Shown here one piece after another: positions 22,524-34,813 of a DNA stretch of 64,000 bases (its first letter is position 1; each line of letters starts with the position of its first letter). Both the position numbers and the translations under genes were made by a program. This DNA comes from Anthonomus grandis grandis (Eukaryota > Arthropoda > Insecta > Coleoptera > Curculionidae), in the NCBI RefSeq assembly GCF_022605725.1, contig NC_065553.1, forward strand, positions 1,302,001-1,366,000, in the 5' to 3' direction. The notes below the pieces were generated by a model. That model worked only from the letters and a program-made list of their open reading frames with translations, was not told the origin of the DNA and made no database searches.

Positions 22524-24089
22524 TTTTTCCTGTACCAGGATATCAAGTTTTATAGTTATAACGGTTCGTTTGTTATGGTTTTTATTTAAATTTTTTTAGG
22601 TTAAATTTTGGCGTAGTTGCCAGATCGGCAAATCGCCCAGGTTTGCTTAAAAGCAGCACATTGAACCCCGGGTGCATTTATTTCGAAATTTGGGATGTGT
22701 AGGAGTTTCGTTAACAAAATTTGCAATTTTTTGCTCGCCTACTTAAAAGCCTGTAAAATAGTTTTGACCTTTATACTAATATTGTTAGTCGAAAACTAAA
22801 AACCTAACTTAAAATAGCACCGGAGCTACTCCCTTCTACAATCACTTGGCAACGCCGCAAATATCCTAATGTTTACAACCATAAGCCCTAGAATCTCAGG
22901 ACATTCAACGGTTAGTGGGGTGTAGGCACGAACTTATAAATATACCTATATTTTTAAGTTCGTGGGTGTAGGACATGATACTATTACTGGAAAGATAAAC
23001 CCACTTGGCGATGCAATTTCGTGTGACTTTGCGCATGACGTCACTCGATGACAAAAATTCTGTTTGTCGGTTGGAAAAGCAGTATTTTAAAGCCTTTTTT
23101 ATTTAACATTACTTATTAAGTATTATTATATTTTGTTATATGAAATATGCTATGATTATTATAATAGTATGTAAAATACTTCCTTAATAGTATGTAGGAT
23201 TCGTGGATCCGTGCAAGGATAGTAAAGCCTTATATAATATAAATGCCTATTTTGGTTTTGGATAAGGCTTAAAAAACGATTTTTATTATTTAAGGTATTT
23301 TAATTTGAAAATAAATATACACAATATGAAACGTCTGAAGGCTTGTTAATTAATAATAAATTAATAATACTTTATAGCCAAAAGGATTTATGGTTTTTAT
23401 TTACCTTTTTTACTTTAAACGAATGCCTCTGCAGAAAAATATCAGCGATATAATATGTACATATTTTATTATGTTGTAAAAAAAATAAAACAAAAATAGA
23501 GGATTGATATACAGCCTATTGTGACAATTAACTTTCATAAAATTGTGTGCGCTAAGTATACATATGAGTACCCATTGGTTGTTGGTAATAATAGTGTTAC
23601 CAGTAAATGCCAAAAGAAAACGCATGATGCCATTGATGACATACAATCAATTAATTTCACTTTCTTAAGTATCTATAATCTATATTTTTTTAAATTGCTT
23701 ATGGGTAGACGTGTTATTAAAATGGTTTTGTAATCCATTGTCGGCAAACTTGTTTGTCCTTTGGAAAACTAAAGAATCGGCAATCTGAAACTACTTTACT
23801 TTTTTTGTTGTTGTTGCTTGAACAACCCACCACTGCACAGTACACCATGATAAAAAATGTTTAATTATTATAATTTAATAAACTCTGCCACATTTGTCAC
23901 TAAAAACAAACACAAAATACACACAAAACAAATAAACCATGCCCTAACCCTAAATCCATCGAACATCTAAAGCAAAAACGAAACGTCATATTAAAATGTA
24001 TTAAAACTCTGTTCGTGTATTAAAAGCTGTTCCTGGGGAAATTTGTCATCGACTGACGTCAGGCGTGCGAGAGAGATAGGCTCATCCAT
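22524..24089. other. Intergenic region upstream of the RAD51C-like gene
   Basis: Contains the RAD51C-like 5' region and AT-rich sequence with short spurious frames. A hairpin with arms CACGAACTTA...TAAGTTCGTG lies at about 22927-22966. No gene was recognised. Confidence 0.4.
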
Positions 24090-27000
24090 TTTTTTTTTTT
24101 TGAAAACAATTTTATATTACTCAATAATATACATATTATTCTATTTATAATAAGTCTCTAAACAGTGCTTGTAGCTCTGGCCTCGAGATTAATACAAAAA
24201 TTCACATATGAAACTAGTGTACACAATAATCATAGGTAAGTTATATTAATTAATTATAATGTAAAGTAAATTATAAATAAGGTATCTCATTACATAACTA
24301 ATTTATACTAATTTTACAACTTGACTGATTAAATAGAAAAATATTCGTTGAGTTTTGTAACAAATGTTTTAAATATTTGAATATTTCTTAAATCCTTAGG
24401 TAGCCTATTAAATGCTTTAGATGCAGAATACATTGGGCTATTCATTCCAATCATTGTTCTATTGTAACTAATATATAAATTTAATTGACCTCTGGTATTG
24501 CGTCTATGAACGTCGTTTGAGAATGTAAAATTTATATTGCATTTAATTTTTTTGTTTATAATTTTATATATGAGTTTACATTTTTCGAACTCCATTAACT
24601 GATTCAATTTAAAAACTTTAAGCTCCCTATATAGAAAATCTGTATTTGTAAGTATATTATATTGAAACAATATTTTAAGGACCTTATTTTGTAAAATTTG
24701 GATATTGTCAAATTTTGTTTTAGAACATGTTCCCCATATAGGCATCAAATATCTAAAGTGGGACAAAAAGAAAGCATTATAGATATTCATTTTTGTATTA
24801 TTTGTTAGGTAGCTTCGGCTTTTATATATACAGGGTATCATAGAATTTATTTTGGATGTAATTTTGTTTATGTGAGTTTGCCAAGTCAATGCTTGATCAA
24901 TATTTAAACCAAGATATTTAATGGAGGCAACTTTCTCTAGGCTAATTCCATTTATGTTTAGTTGAATATTATTTACTTGTTTGTTTTTTTGTTTAAACAG
25001 CATATATTTGGTTTTGTCGACATTTATTTTTAACCTGTTGTAAACTAGCCATTTAAAGTACAAGCTCAGATCAGCATTGATAAATTGCGCTAACTCCTCT
25101 TCATTTTCACCTTCATATACAAGGGCCGTATCATCTGCAAAAGTAAAATATCGAGCACGTAACCTGGCAAATTTTAGACTTAATACGTATAAAAGATATA
25201 ATAAGGGTCCCAATACAGAGCCTTAAGGCACTCCATATTTATTCGAAAACAATTCACTAGCTACTCCCTCCCAGTAAACATATTGACTTCTATCTTGTAA
25301 GTAGGTTTGAATCAGTTTCAAAAAGAGTTTTCCAAATCCCATGAGCCTAAGCTTTTTTAATAAAATATCAAAACTTACTACATCAAAGGCTTTCTGTAAA
25401 TCAATGAATACCACAACTACAATTTTTTTGCTATCTAGGGACTTTGAAATACAACTAATAAAGTCAAATGTTGCCGAAAGAGTACTGCTATTTTAAATAA
25501 AACCATACTGATGACTATCCAGCAATGTATTTTTATGTACAAAAGACATTACTCTTTTTTTAATAATTTTTTCTATTATTTTTGATAAAGTATTAACAAC
25601 AGTAATGGGTCTATAGTTATTCATTTGATCCTTATCGCCAGATTTAAATATGGGAGTAATTTTATTTTTTTTTAATTCATTGGGATACACACCAGTGTTA
25701 AAGACATTATTTATTAATTTCGCTAATATATTTATAACATAATCTTTTAAATTAATTATGTCCAACACTGTTATGCCATCCTCGCCTGGAGAACAATTCC
25801 GCCTTAATCCCATGATGATTTCACAAACCTCATCACAATTTGTTGGTGAAACATTCAACATACTATCACAGTTAACTTCATCAAATATATTTTCGTCATC
25901 AATATGTTGAGTCTGGTTTACAAGTTTATTAACAATACTCTCTCCGACTTGGGAAAAATGTTTGTTTAAACAATTAACAATATCTTTTTTTCTTTTATAA
26001 TTGTTCCATTTAAGGTAAGAGAATTTATTTGAGTAGTGTTTGATTTATTTTTAAAAAACTTGTTTATAAATTGCCACTGTTTTTTTTGACTGCCGCCTGC
26101 ATGTTCCCATTCTTTGCGAAAATACTGATTTTTTAATGCTTTTATTTTATTTGTTATTTTGTTTTTAATTGTACGAAATTCTTGATCATATAACGCACTA
26201 CCAGGGTTTTTTATTTTTCGTTTGTATATAAAGTCGCGTTTTTTCATCATTTCTAGCACCTCCTCATTGATCCATGTATTATTTTCTCTTATCCTAAGTG
26301 ATTTAATGCGTTGAGCTTCATTTTTTGATTTCTGGATCAAATCGGTCAGTTCCTGAAATGATGATATGCTTACATTTTGAATATTTTGTTTAAATTTATA
26401 CACACATTTTTTATAATCAATGCTGCTAATCATATATTTTATCTTTGGTTTATATTCTTTGGTGGCATAATTTATATAAAATAACAATTTCTTATGATCA
26501 GAAAAAGAACAAGAACTAACATTTAGGTTTTCGATTAAATTCGAGCTGCCCTCTGACAAAACATGATCTATAATAGTATGACTTCGCTCTGCGACTCTTG
26601 TAGCGTTTTCATACATAATTTCATTATTTATTTTAAAATTATTTTCAATTAACAAATTTTTATAATTAGTGACCAATGCAGAACTTTTTAACAAGTCAAT
26701 ATTAATATCACCAACAATAACATGCTTTTTGGGATACTTTATTAAAATTTTCTCTAAATCTTTTAGGAACTCTAAGTTATTATAAGAGGGTGGCTTATAT
26801 ATTACACTAACCTTTAAATTAGACTCGCCAACACATACACAAACCCAGTTAACACTTTCATTCGGTTTTGACTTTTCCACTTCACGACACTTGAATGTGT
26901 TTTTTATATACACTGTTGCTCCGCCCCCTCTGCCATCTCTGCATGAATGTATAGCGGTGTAGTTGTTTAAATCATAAAAAAAATGTCTCATTTTCATTTA

Positions 27001-27288
27001 TCCAAGTTTCTGAGAAAGCTAGAATATCACAGGGATTGTTGATCAGGTCACATTTAATTTCATCGATTTTATTTCGAATGCTTTGAATATTCATATACAC
27101 TACCTTTATTTTCGTTTGAGGCCTTATTAGTTTTCCAATTCCTTTTCGGAGTGAACAAGTATGACTTTCGATGTGTTATTCTTTCTTAGAAATATCGTAC
27201 CATTGCTAATTCATAGGTATTTATATTCATGATATATGTATAAATACCTAATAATTTAATTAATAATTAGGTAATTTATACATATATG
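24090..27288 (-). mobile_element. Non-LTR retrotransposon (CR1/jockey-like), 5'-truncated
   Basis: Minus-strand element with a poly-A tail (T tract at 24091-24104). GGCTCATC appears next to the tail (about 24081) and again at about 27285, a possible 8-bp target duplication. It retains the endonuclease and reverse transcriptase but no first open reading frame. The exact 5' end is uncertain. Confidence 0.75.
24329..26997 (-). pseudogene. Endonuclease-reverse transcriptase of the non-LTR element, with stops
   Basis: Four collinear blocks. 26997-25966 is the AP-type endonuclease, with HVIVGDINIDLL, IIDHVLS and SFSDHKKLLFY, then a linker. 25861-25493 begins the reverse transcriptase (NCSPGEDGITVLDIINLKDY, NYRPITVVNTLSKIIEKIIK). 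25414-25223 has MVFIDLQKAFD. 25213-24329 has FTFADDTALVYEGE, the catalytic FADD, then thumb and C-terminus ending RLPKDLRNIQIF. Stops or shifts at about 25965, 25492 and 25214 inactivate it. The decayed copy at 62860-63300 belongs to a related family. Confidence 0.85.
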
Positions 27289-27346
27289 GGCTCATCTCAT
27301 GCGCGTGGGTTTATCTTCTCGAGTATTAGTATCATGGCTGTAGGAA

Positions 27347-27394
27347 GCCATGGGCACAGCATAAAGAAACGTTTCTCTACGCTGTGCCATGGGT
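27347..27394. repeat. Near-perfect palindrome
   Basis: Arms of about 24 bp meet at GAAACGTTTC; the outer arms are CCATGGGCACAGC and GCTGTGCCATGG. No loop. It lies just left of the mariner-like element. It could be the fused ends of a foldback element. Confidence 0.5.
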
Positions 27395-27452
27395 ATGAAG
27401 CACAGAACACAAATATATACAGAGTATATAAATATATAATATATATTGTGTA

Positions 27453-29803
27453 TACAGGGTGTCCCGAAATTACATCGCAATATTTTACCAGCCGCATCTT
27501 TGTCTAAAAATAAGACAAAAAGTCCATATACAGTATGGTTCAAAAGTGCATCGTTTTTAAGTTACACGGTGTTTTATGAATCATGTTAAAGATGTTTTTT
27601 TGTTAATATATCCGGAACGCCTAGTTGTAATCTTTTGAAATTTTCAACATTTACTATTGGTTTTATTAAAAACTGATATTGCAACCATTTTTGCCAAAAT
27701 GTATACAGGGTCGTGTAAAATAAGTGGTCGGTAAAGTTTAAATTGTTAAAACTTGTTTTCTAGCAACTCCGTGATCATTTTGGTATTAGAATTGAAAAGA
27801 ACAAACATTTTTACATAAAAAAGGTGCTCTTGTCTAATTTCGATAGGAGCTTTCGTTTTCGAAAAAATTAGATATAAATGTTTTGCAAAGAGAAGGCGTA
27901 AGTTATTTTGGTAACAGTTAATAAAATTAAAAAGCATCTTAAAAATCCGTTGGGGATAAACATGACCTAAGACTATCACAAATACTTTATTTAAGATCAA
28001 AAATTGTTTTTTTTTTAATGTAATTGAATAGGTAAAAAAAAGGAACAATTAATTTATTACGTAAAAAAAAAAACATAAAAACACCAAACAAAAAAGCACA
28101 AATTACAACAAATGTTCAAAGTGGTTTCCATTTTGCTGAAGACACAATCTTGCCCTACGCGTTATTGCGCGAGTAGCCCTTAAAACAAAAAATGGATTTC
28201 TCTTTATTTCATTAACAGCCCAATTAATCCTTTGCATCAGTTGTTCACGGGTATTTATCTCCACGGCATATACCAACTCATTTAAATGTCCCCATAGATA
28301 ATAATCTAACGAAGTTAGATCTGGAGATCGAGGAGGCCAATTTATAGGACCACCTCGACCAATCCAACGTTCAGAAAAATGGTTATTCATCCACTCACGC
28401 ACATTGCGACCAAAATGAGCAGTCTTGTTGAAAAATCATGTTTTGGCGTAAGATAAGAGGAACTTCTTTCAGAAGCTGCACAAGATTATTTTCCAGCATA
28501 TGAAGATAATTCTCCGAAGTTAGCCGATTGGGTAATTCTGTCTGGCCAATAAGTTGGTCCCCGATTAATCCCGCCCACAAATTTACCGAAAACCTTCTTT
28601 GAAAATTACTACGCCTTATGGCTCTTGGATTTTGATCTGCCCAAAAATGCATATTATGCATGTTAAATGAACCATTTCGTGTGAAAGTGGCTTCGTCCGT
28701 CCATAAAATGGAAGGAATTAAGTTTGGAATATTAATTACCCATTGACAAAATTGGATCCTCAACGGAAAATCGTCTAGCTCTAAATCTTGGACCCGCTGG
28801 TAATGAAACGGATGTAACTCTTGGGATCTTCCAATCTAATAAAAATTAAATTACTATCGTAGCAATAAGTAATTTTTTTAATTACTTACTATAGAGCGAG
28901 GGATATGTGTGGCTCGACACATTTCTTATACTTGCCCCCGGATTTTCTTCAAAAACATTTAAAACATTTTCTAAATTATAATCTTTTTGTGGTCTGCCTT
29001 GTCCACGAGCTCTTTGAAAACTTCCGTTATTGCATAAATTTCGGTGAGTGTTTATAAAAACTTGACGATCTGGAACATGTCTTAGGGGAAATCTTCGGCG
29101 ATACTCACGGACAGCCGCTAAAGAACTGCCATTACACAAACCATAAACAAAATGCATGTCAGCTAACTCTTGATTTGTAAATCTATCCATAATTTTTGAA
29201 AAATGAATCACAAAAAAGAACTAATTTACTTTGCCAAAGCAAATTTAAAAAATGTGAAATGTCAACAAAACGTTAAACAAAATTTAACAAATAAACTAAT
29301 TGTCAACAAACACAGCAAACTATTATTTTACAAAATGTTATTTGTAGTTACTTTTTGAAATACCAATTCATGATTTATTAATAATTGATTTTTTCGAAAA
29401 CGGAAGGTCCTATCGAAATTAGACAAGAGCACCTTTTTTATGTAAAAATGTTTGTTCTTTTCAATTCTAATACCAAAATTATTACGGAGTTGCTAGAAAA
29501 AAAGTTTTAACAATTTAAACTTTACCGACCACTTATTTTACACGACCCTGTATACATTTTGGCAAAAATGGTTGCAAAATCAGTTTTTAATAAAACCAAT
29601 AGTAAATGTTGAAAATTTCAAAAGATTACAACTAGGCGTTCCGGGTATATTACCAAAAAACCATCTTTAACATTATTCATAAAACACCCTGTAACTTAAA
29701 AACAATGCACTTTTGAACCATACTGTATATGAACTTTTTGTCTTATTTTTAGACAAAGATGCGGCTGGTAAAATATTGCGATGTAATTTCGGGACACCCT
29801 GTA
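27453..29803. mobile_element. Mariner-type element with terminal inverted repeats of about 410 bp
   Basis: 27453-27867 and 29390-29803 are near-identical inverted arms beginning TACAGGGTGTCCC. TA flanks each side (27451-27452, 29804-29805). Arms this long are unusual for mariner elements. The arms themselves contain further ACAGGGT-like boxes near their inner part (27705). The transposase between them is on the minus strand. Confidence 0.88.
28103..29211 (-). pseudogene. Mariner-type transposase (DD-D), split
   Basis: The N-terminal part (29211-28882) has NQELADMHFVYGLCNGSSLA, a helix-turn-helix region and GRPQKDYN. The core resumes at 28790 (LHPFHYQRVQDLELDDFPLR) and has ILWTDEATFTRNG (first Asp), MIFQQD (second Asp) and PRSPDLTSLDYYLWGHL (third Asp), ending QQNGNHFEHLL. 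Right after FQQD the frame shifts and the usual Gly-Ala-Pro-His segment is missing, so the enzyme is inactive. It probably moved by cut and paste at TA sites. Confidence 0.8.
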
Positions 29804-29914
29804 TAAATATACACAAATATATATACAAATATGTATAGAGAAGTGCGGATTGCCGTGTTAACGCGAAAAGATTTCGGCCCTCTACTAAAGGTGCAATAAT
29901 TCGAAGTACAACTT

Positions 29915-29952
29915 TTTTTCCTTAATAGTATTAACATACTATTAAGGAAAAA
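29915..29952. repeat. Perfect 17-bp hairpin
   Basis: TTTTTCCTTAATAGTAT, the loop TAAC, and the exact reverse complement. It lies between the mariner-type element and a coding relic and could be a foldback-element scar or a structured RNA stem. Confidence 0.6.
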
Positions 29953-30590
29953 TGTTGCGAGAACCGCTAAATCATTTTCGGAAGATTTAATTTACGCTAT
30001 CACGAGTGGTAATATTAAAACGTTGAAGCACATAACTCTCGGACTGGCTATGAAAAGTCTGATAAACAATAAAAAAATTCTTAATATTCTCAATAATTAT
30101 GGACATTGCTGTAGCTACAGTACTTTGCAGTAATTTGCTGCTGCTTGTCGATCTGACCTTTGCCCCAAAGATATAATTACATCGAATAATTTATGCACAG
30201 GCTTAGCATTTATTAATTTTGATCGGTTTGTGGACACTTCAACAGGAAAAGATGGTATATTAAATGACACCGTGGGAATATTAATGTTTCAAAATATCGT
30301 CGACTGTCCACCGAATATCTCAAGACCTATCGAGAATGTAGATGAGACAGTACCGTCAACAAGTGCGAGAACAAGACGTCGAACATTTAATGGGATAGCG
30401 TTTGAAATGCAACCCTACAATAAAAATCCAAAGATCGATACGAGCCCTGAGGGTAAGAACAAATTTATTGTTTTTCATTTTTGACAAATATCACAAATAA
30501 CTTTGGACTACATGATTTGCTTAATTGATTTCTATTTTTACAGACGACAACGAAAGTAAGGAGGATGGCGTCTACAAATTATACAAACCA
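29950..30590 (+). pseudogene. Relic of a multicopy insect gene family of unknown function
   Basis: The frame reads SFSEDLIYAITSGNIKTLKH, LGLAMKSLINNKKILNILNN, YGHCCSYSTLQ then a stop, followed by LCTGLAFINFDRFVDTSTGK and NDTVGILMFQNIV. From 30230 on the frame is open (84 codons), then a GGTAAG donor and a short exon after 30541. I remember repeated insect proteins with this GHC..SY...D..TG.AF.NFDRFVET..GK pattern, probably spread by a mobile element, but I know no function. Confidence 0.45.
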
Positions 30591-30878
30591 TGATTATAAA
30601 GACTAACGAAAATGTTCACCTGTATTTTCTTCTGTGTTATGTTAATAATAAATAAATTAATTAAATTTATCAATAAATAAAATAAATTGATTAATAATAA
30701 ATACATATGACTCTTTTGACAATAAATTCTAATTTTCTATATTAATATAAAATATGTTATAATTTTACCGCTTTACTTCACGATATCTCTGGTAAATTGA
30801 TGAAAGAGCGTTTGAAATTTACAGGTCTTATAATATTAATGAATCAAAAGGAAAAAATATTAGTCAGCTGATTATCCG

Positions 30879-31880
30879 TTGGGGGAAAAGTCGTTAGTCG
30901 GACCACTGAGAATTCCACGCGTCACCGAGATTTGTAAACGCGCCAATGATATTATATTTATATACGCATTTATCATTTATGCTTCGGTTGGCCGCCTTCC
31001 CACCACTATAAATGCAGCTGATTATCATTACTTTAATACTTTACCTTACCATTGGTGGACTTTGAACAGGCTTAACCTTAATGTTTCCAAGTTTAATGTG
31101 GCCAGGTACTTTCGAATCAAAATTCCAGTTGCCTTTAATTACTCAGTCAATGGAGACTCTCTGGCAAGGTCTACCTGTTTTAAGGATCTTGGAGTCACAT
31201 TTGACCAAAAATTTTCTTTTATCCCTCATATCGAAGATACTGTATCTAGAGCTACTCGGATGCTGGGCTTTATTATTAGAAGTTGGAAACTTTTTTCGAA
31301 TACTGCGAAAACTCTCTACTATGCATTTGTCAGATCCAGGATGGACTACAGCTCCCTCATTTGGTCTCCCATTTACAACCAGCACATTCACCTATTAAAA
31401 TCAGTTCAACGGCGATTCCTTAAATGTTTGGCATTTAAGGATGATGAAGTCTATCCTCCAAGGGGTTTTGACCATAACCTGCTGCTCTCTAGATATACTG
31501 AACGGTCACTTGCGAAGAGGAGAGAAATACATTCGGTGAAATTCTTGTTTAATTTACTTAACCATAAAATTGACTGTCCATCCCTTTTGCAAAGGATTTG
31601 CTTTCATATCATCATTTCATCATTCATATAAATCAAATATATTTCATATATTTGATTTAAATTAATTCGTGATTCTTATCCTAATTTAGTGTTGATTTTT
31701 TAATATTTATTTTCTCAAACTCACTACTTTTTCGATTATATAGCAATTCTTTTATAGTTTACTTGCATGGATCTAATATAGTTCATGCATTTGTACTTGT
31801 ACATTTATATATTTAATTGATTTTCCTGTAACTGGGTATTTGTAACCTGTTGGAAATAAAGCTTGTTATTATTATTACTA
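30879..31880 (+). pseudogene. Non-LTR retrotransposon 3' fragment
   Basis: Frame 30879-31631, whose own part begins near 31040, has the reverse transcriptase thumb and C-terminus: GLNLNVSK-like (NRLNLNVSKFN), FKDLGVTFDQKFSF, SRMDYSSLIWSPIY and SVQRRFLKCLAFK. The palm with the catalytic Asp pair is missing. The 3' end shows GGAAATAAAGC followed by (TTA)n-like sequence. It is close in sequence to the element at 48013-50118. Confidence 0.75.
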
Positions 31881-31889
31881 CATTGCCAT

Positions 31890-32844
31890 AGGTATATGTA
31901 AAATTATAAATTAATTTGATTTCTTTATTTTTTTAACAACTTTATCCGTTCAGCTGACGTATTTTCTCCTCTCTACCGCGCAGCTGACTATTTTTTTCTT
32001 ATCCTTATAAATGCCCATAATACTCGATATAAATTTCATTCGGCATAAAATGGTTTTGTAACCAAAAATTTCTTACACGTTTCGCAGCATCCTGGACCAG
32101 CTGACGTTCACTTTCGTCATTTCCTAGATGACATCTGCTTCCAGTATTAAAAGCAGCCGGCATGAAATGATGAGGTCAAAAAGTCCGCTGGCTCCCGGAC
32201 TATTACCTGTAGATTTTTCTTGAAGATTTTCTCCAGTTTTCCACGGAAAAGAAATTACTACATTTTTGATTAAATAAGTTACTAAAACTACTAATACTAG
32301 TTAAATATAATAAAAGTTATTAATACAACTTAACAAGTAATTCGTTATATAAGACTGATTAAATTACAGTTTATTAAATTTTTAAAGAACAAAAGAACTT
32401 AAAACTAGAGAGCAAAATTTATGGAAGTGGAGAAAATGTACTAAAAATTAATAATTGTGTAAAAAAAACATCAGGCTTACATTTAAAATAAACAAGCTTA
32501 AACTGCATAGACTTGACTAATATTCAAAATATTTATGAAGACATTACATTCTGTATTATATTGTAGCCCTTTCTTCATTCTAAATTGCCTTTCAAATGCC
32601 TGATATTTAGATAATAATTTAGCAAAGGTCAATAATTAACTCATTTGATGGGTCAATAAGGCATTTACAAAAAACATTGATTTGGGGGGTAACTTGAGGA
32701 TTTTAAGTTATTTTACGAGGATTGTTTAGTAAGTTTTTCTTTCCATAGTTGTCTTATTAAAAAAACAAATATTTATTATTAAGTTAATTTATTTACATGT
32801 TAGGGGTATATCGTTTCATTTTAATGTTAGGCTAAAGCTCCTGA
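31890..32844. other. Spacer with one short frame
   Basis: A minus-strand ATG frame of 52 codons at 32005-32163 starts MPAAFNTGSRCHLGND and ends EIYIEYYGHL. It looks protein-like but is not recognised. AATAAA on the minus strand near 32770 and 32790 could end the gene at 32845-33120. Otherwise AT-rich. Confidence 0.3.
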
Positions 32845-33120
32845 TTAGTTAAGACAATAATATTTTCTAATAAAATATATGGAACAGCCTTTTTTACAAC
32901 AATCATCGTGTAATTGTTTCTTAGATCTCACACTGAATTCGGTATATGGGTAATCGGCTTCTTGCTCATTGGCCATATCTTCATCGTCCAGAATTATAAT
33001 TTTCATTCTTCTGAAGGATATTATCTAAATAAAAAAATATATTATTTTTTTACACATTTTATAATCACAGTACTCACTTTCTTCTGAACAAGACTTTGGT
33101 TGTCTCTGAAATGTAAACTG
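32845..33120 (-). CDS. Probable insulin/relaxin-like peptide, C-peptide and A-chain exons (partial)
   Basis: Two exons in one frame: 33120-33078 (SLHFRDNQSLVQKK, after a pyrimidine tract and TTTAG, ending at GTGAGT) and 33024-32845. The second has an acidic stretch, then RSKK (a convertase-type dibasic site), then QLHDDCCKKGCSIYFIRKYY ending C-Leu-Asn and stop. Five residues before CC, CC-x3-C and a terminal YC match insulin A chains; the last gap is 9 residues instead of 8. Minus-strand AATAAA follows within 80 bp of the stop. The signal peptide and B chain were not found; they should lie to the right, toward 34.6 kb. The role (secreted hormone) is inferred. Confidence 0.42.
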
Positions 33121-33492
33121 CTAAATCATGAAAAAAGTTCGAGCAAAAGAGTGACAACATTGACTGTCAAATACGACAATGTCAACATCGAGTTCCAGTG
33201 TCGGTGGCGTCGCCTTTCCTAGCCATTGGAACTACTAACTCTCAAGTGTCAAAAAACAAGGTATACGAATTGTGCTATCATTTGACGTCTCTCTGTTTAC
33301 TTTCTCTATGGTTGTCACCCTGTTTATTTAGGATTTTTCTTCTGTTAAAGAACTGTGGTGACATTTTTTACACCGCCTTTACTGCATAAATAATTTAATT
33401 GCATAATAATAACAAATAAAACTTGTAAAATAAATAGTGTATATTTACAATGTTTTATATAATATATTCTTACAATATTTACATTAGATTAA
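33121..33492. other. Possible intron of the insulin-like gene
   Basis: No B-chain pattern (C-G-x2-L-x3-L) was seen on the minus strand here. AT-rich toward the right. Confidence 0.3.
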
Positions 33493-34299
33493 AGGTTTGT
33501 TCTCACAGCAGTAAGAAACAAGTTTTCGACAAATACACATGCGCAATAGAGTAAAATGCGTTCGCACAGAAACTTCTGATCGATTTCAAATCAAAAGTTT
33601 GATGTTCTTACACAAATTTCTGATTGTCATCTGATAGTCAGACTTGTTTTCGGATTTATTTCAAGTAAAGTGTCAGAGAATTCGTGTAGCCAGTCAACGC
33701 CGATCTTCGGAATATGAACATAACCTCTAAATTGTTGTTTGTATTTTGTCGTTTTGTATAGTCCCTGATATTCGTTTTGAAAAATTGTATTTTAAATTGT
33801 TGGATTAGTCTAAAAATACACATTAAGGAAATAAGTGATTTTGAATCGTCGGAAGAATCTGATCAGAATTTTCTTGAATCTGAGTTATGTTGATTCCGAC
33901 ACAGACTTTTAAAGAAGATTTACTTAAAGAACGGATAAGGCCCGAAAATCAAAACTATTTTGATGAAACTGTGTCCCAATTTAATAGAATAGAATTTCTC
34001 GACCATTTTAGAGTAAGCCCTGAAGTAGCAAATAATCACACAATCTTAAACTCTAATAATAATATACAGCTATTTTAAGGTTGTACTGTAATTTTTTGTT
34101 TGTTTATGTTTTATTTTATTGCCCTTTTCCCACTGGCATAAAAAAGTGAGGTTATTTTTCTTCTCAACTCAACCCGTATTTGATGTTCGCACAGACGGTT
34201 TCAAATCGATCAGAAGTTGTAATATTTTACGCATGCGCATCAAAAATGGTTTGAAAACAGTTTCAAACTTGTAAGAAATTTGCAGTGAGAACAAACCTT
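33493..34299. mobile_element. Internally deleted PIF/Harbinger-type element
   Basis: Imperfect inverted ends of about 100 bp start AGGTTTGTTCTCAC and share AACTTCTGATCGATTT. TAA flanks both sides (33490-33492, 34300-34302). A short plus-strand remnant (about 33830-34078) has IEFLDHFRVSPEVANN, an N-terminal Harbinger transposase segment. No catalytic core remains. Confidence 0.75.
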
Positions 34300-34813
34300 A
34301 AGTCTTACAATTTTGACAATGATCTCGGGTGCACCTTGGCACAACATATTTATAACAAGGCTTCTAAACATTATTGGCAACACGTTTAACTTATATGCAC
34401 ACCAGTGTGTGCCAATAAAATTGCATGTTTTACTGAGTTAAATTGTTTCGATAGGGTACAAAATTACTATTAAAAATACGATAACAACAACAAACATTTA
34501 AGTACATTTAACTGTCACACAACCACACAACAGTTGCCATTTATAATACCATCGTTGAAATAACTTAAGAGATTAATTTCACACTAAATGCTTAATTTAC
34601 AGTTTTTTTTTGGCCTTGGATTTTTCCTAGCTAAGGCCGGTATTAGACTATAAAAGATATTTGACAAAGATCTTCTATAAAAGAAATTTTATAAAATATT
34701 TTACAGTGTAATGTTACTTCTTTTAAAAAAAAATATGTTTTATAAACTATCTTTTATAGCATTTAATAACATATGATTACATTTGATAAAATATTTGACC
34801 ATTTCAAAGCAAT

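Noticed and set aside
33198..33389. Plus-strand 63-aa frame as a secreted peptide
   Set aside because: It overlaps the region opposite the insulin-like gene, has no cleavage sites or cysteine pattern, and no splice or poly-A support.
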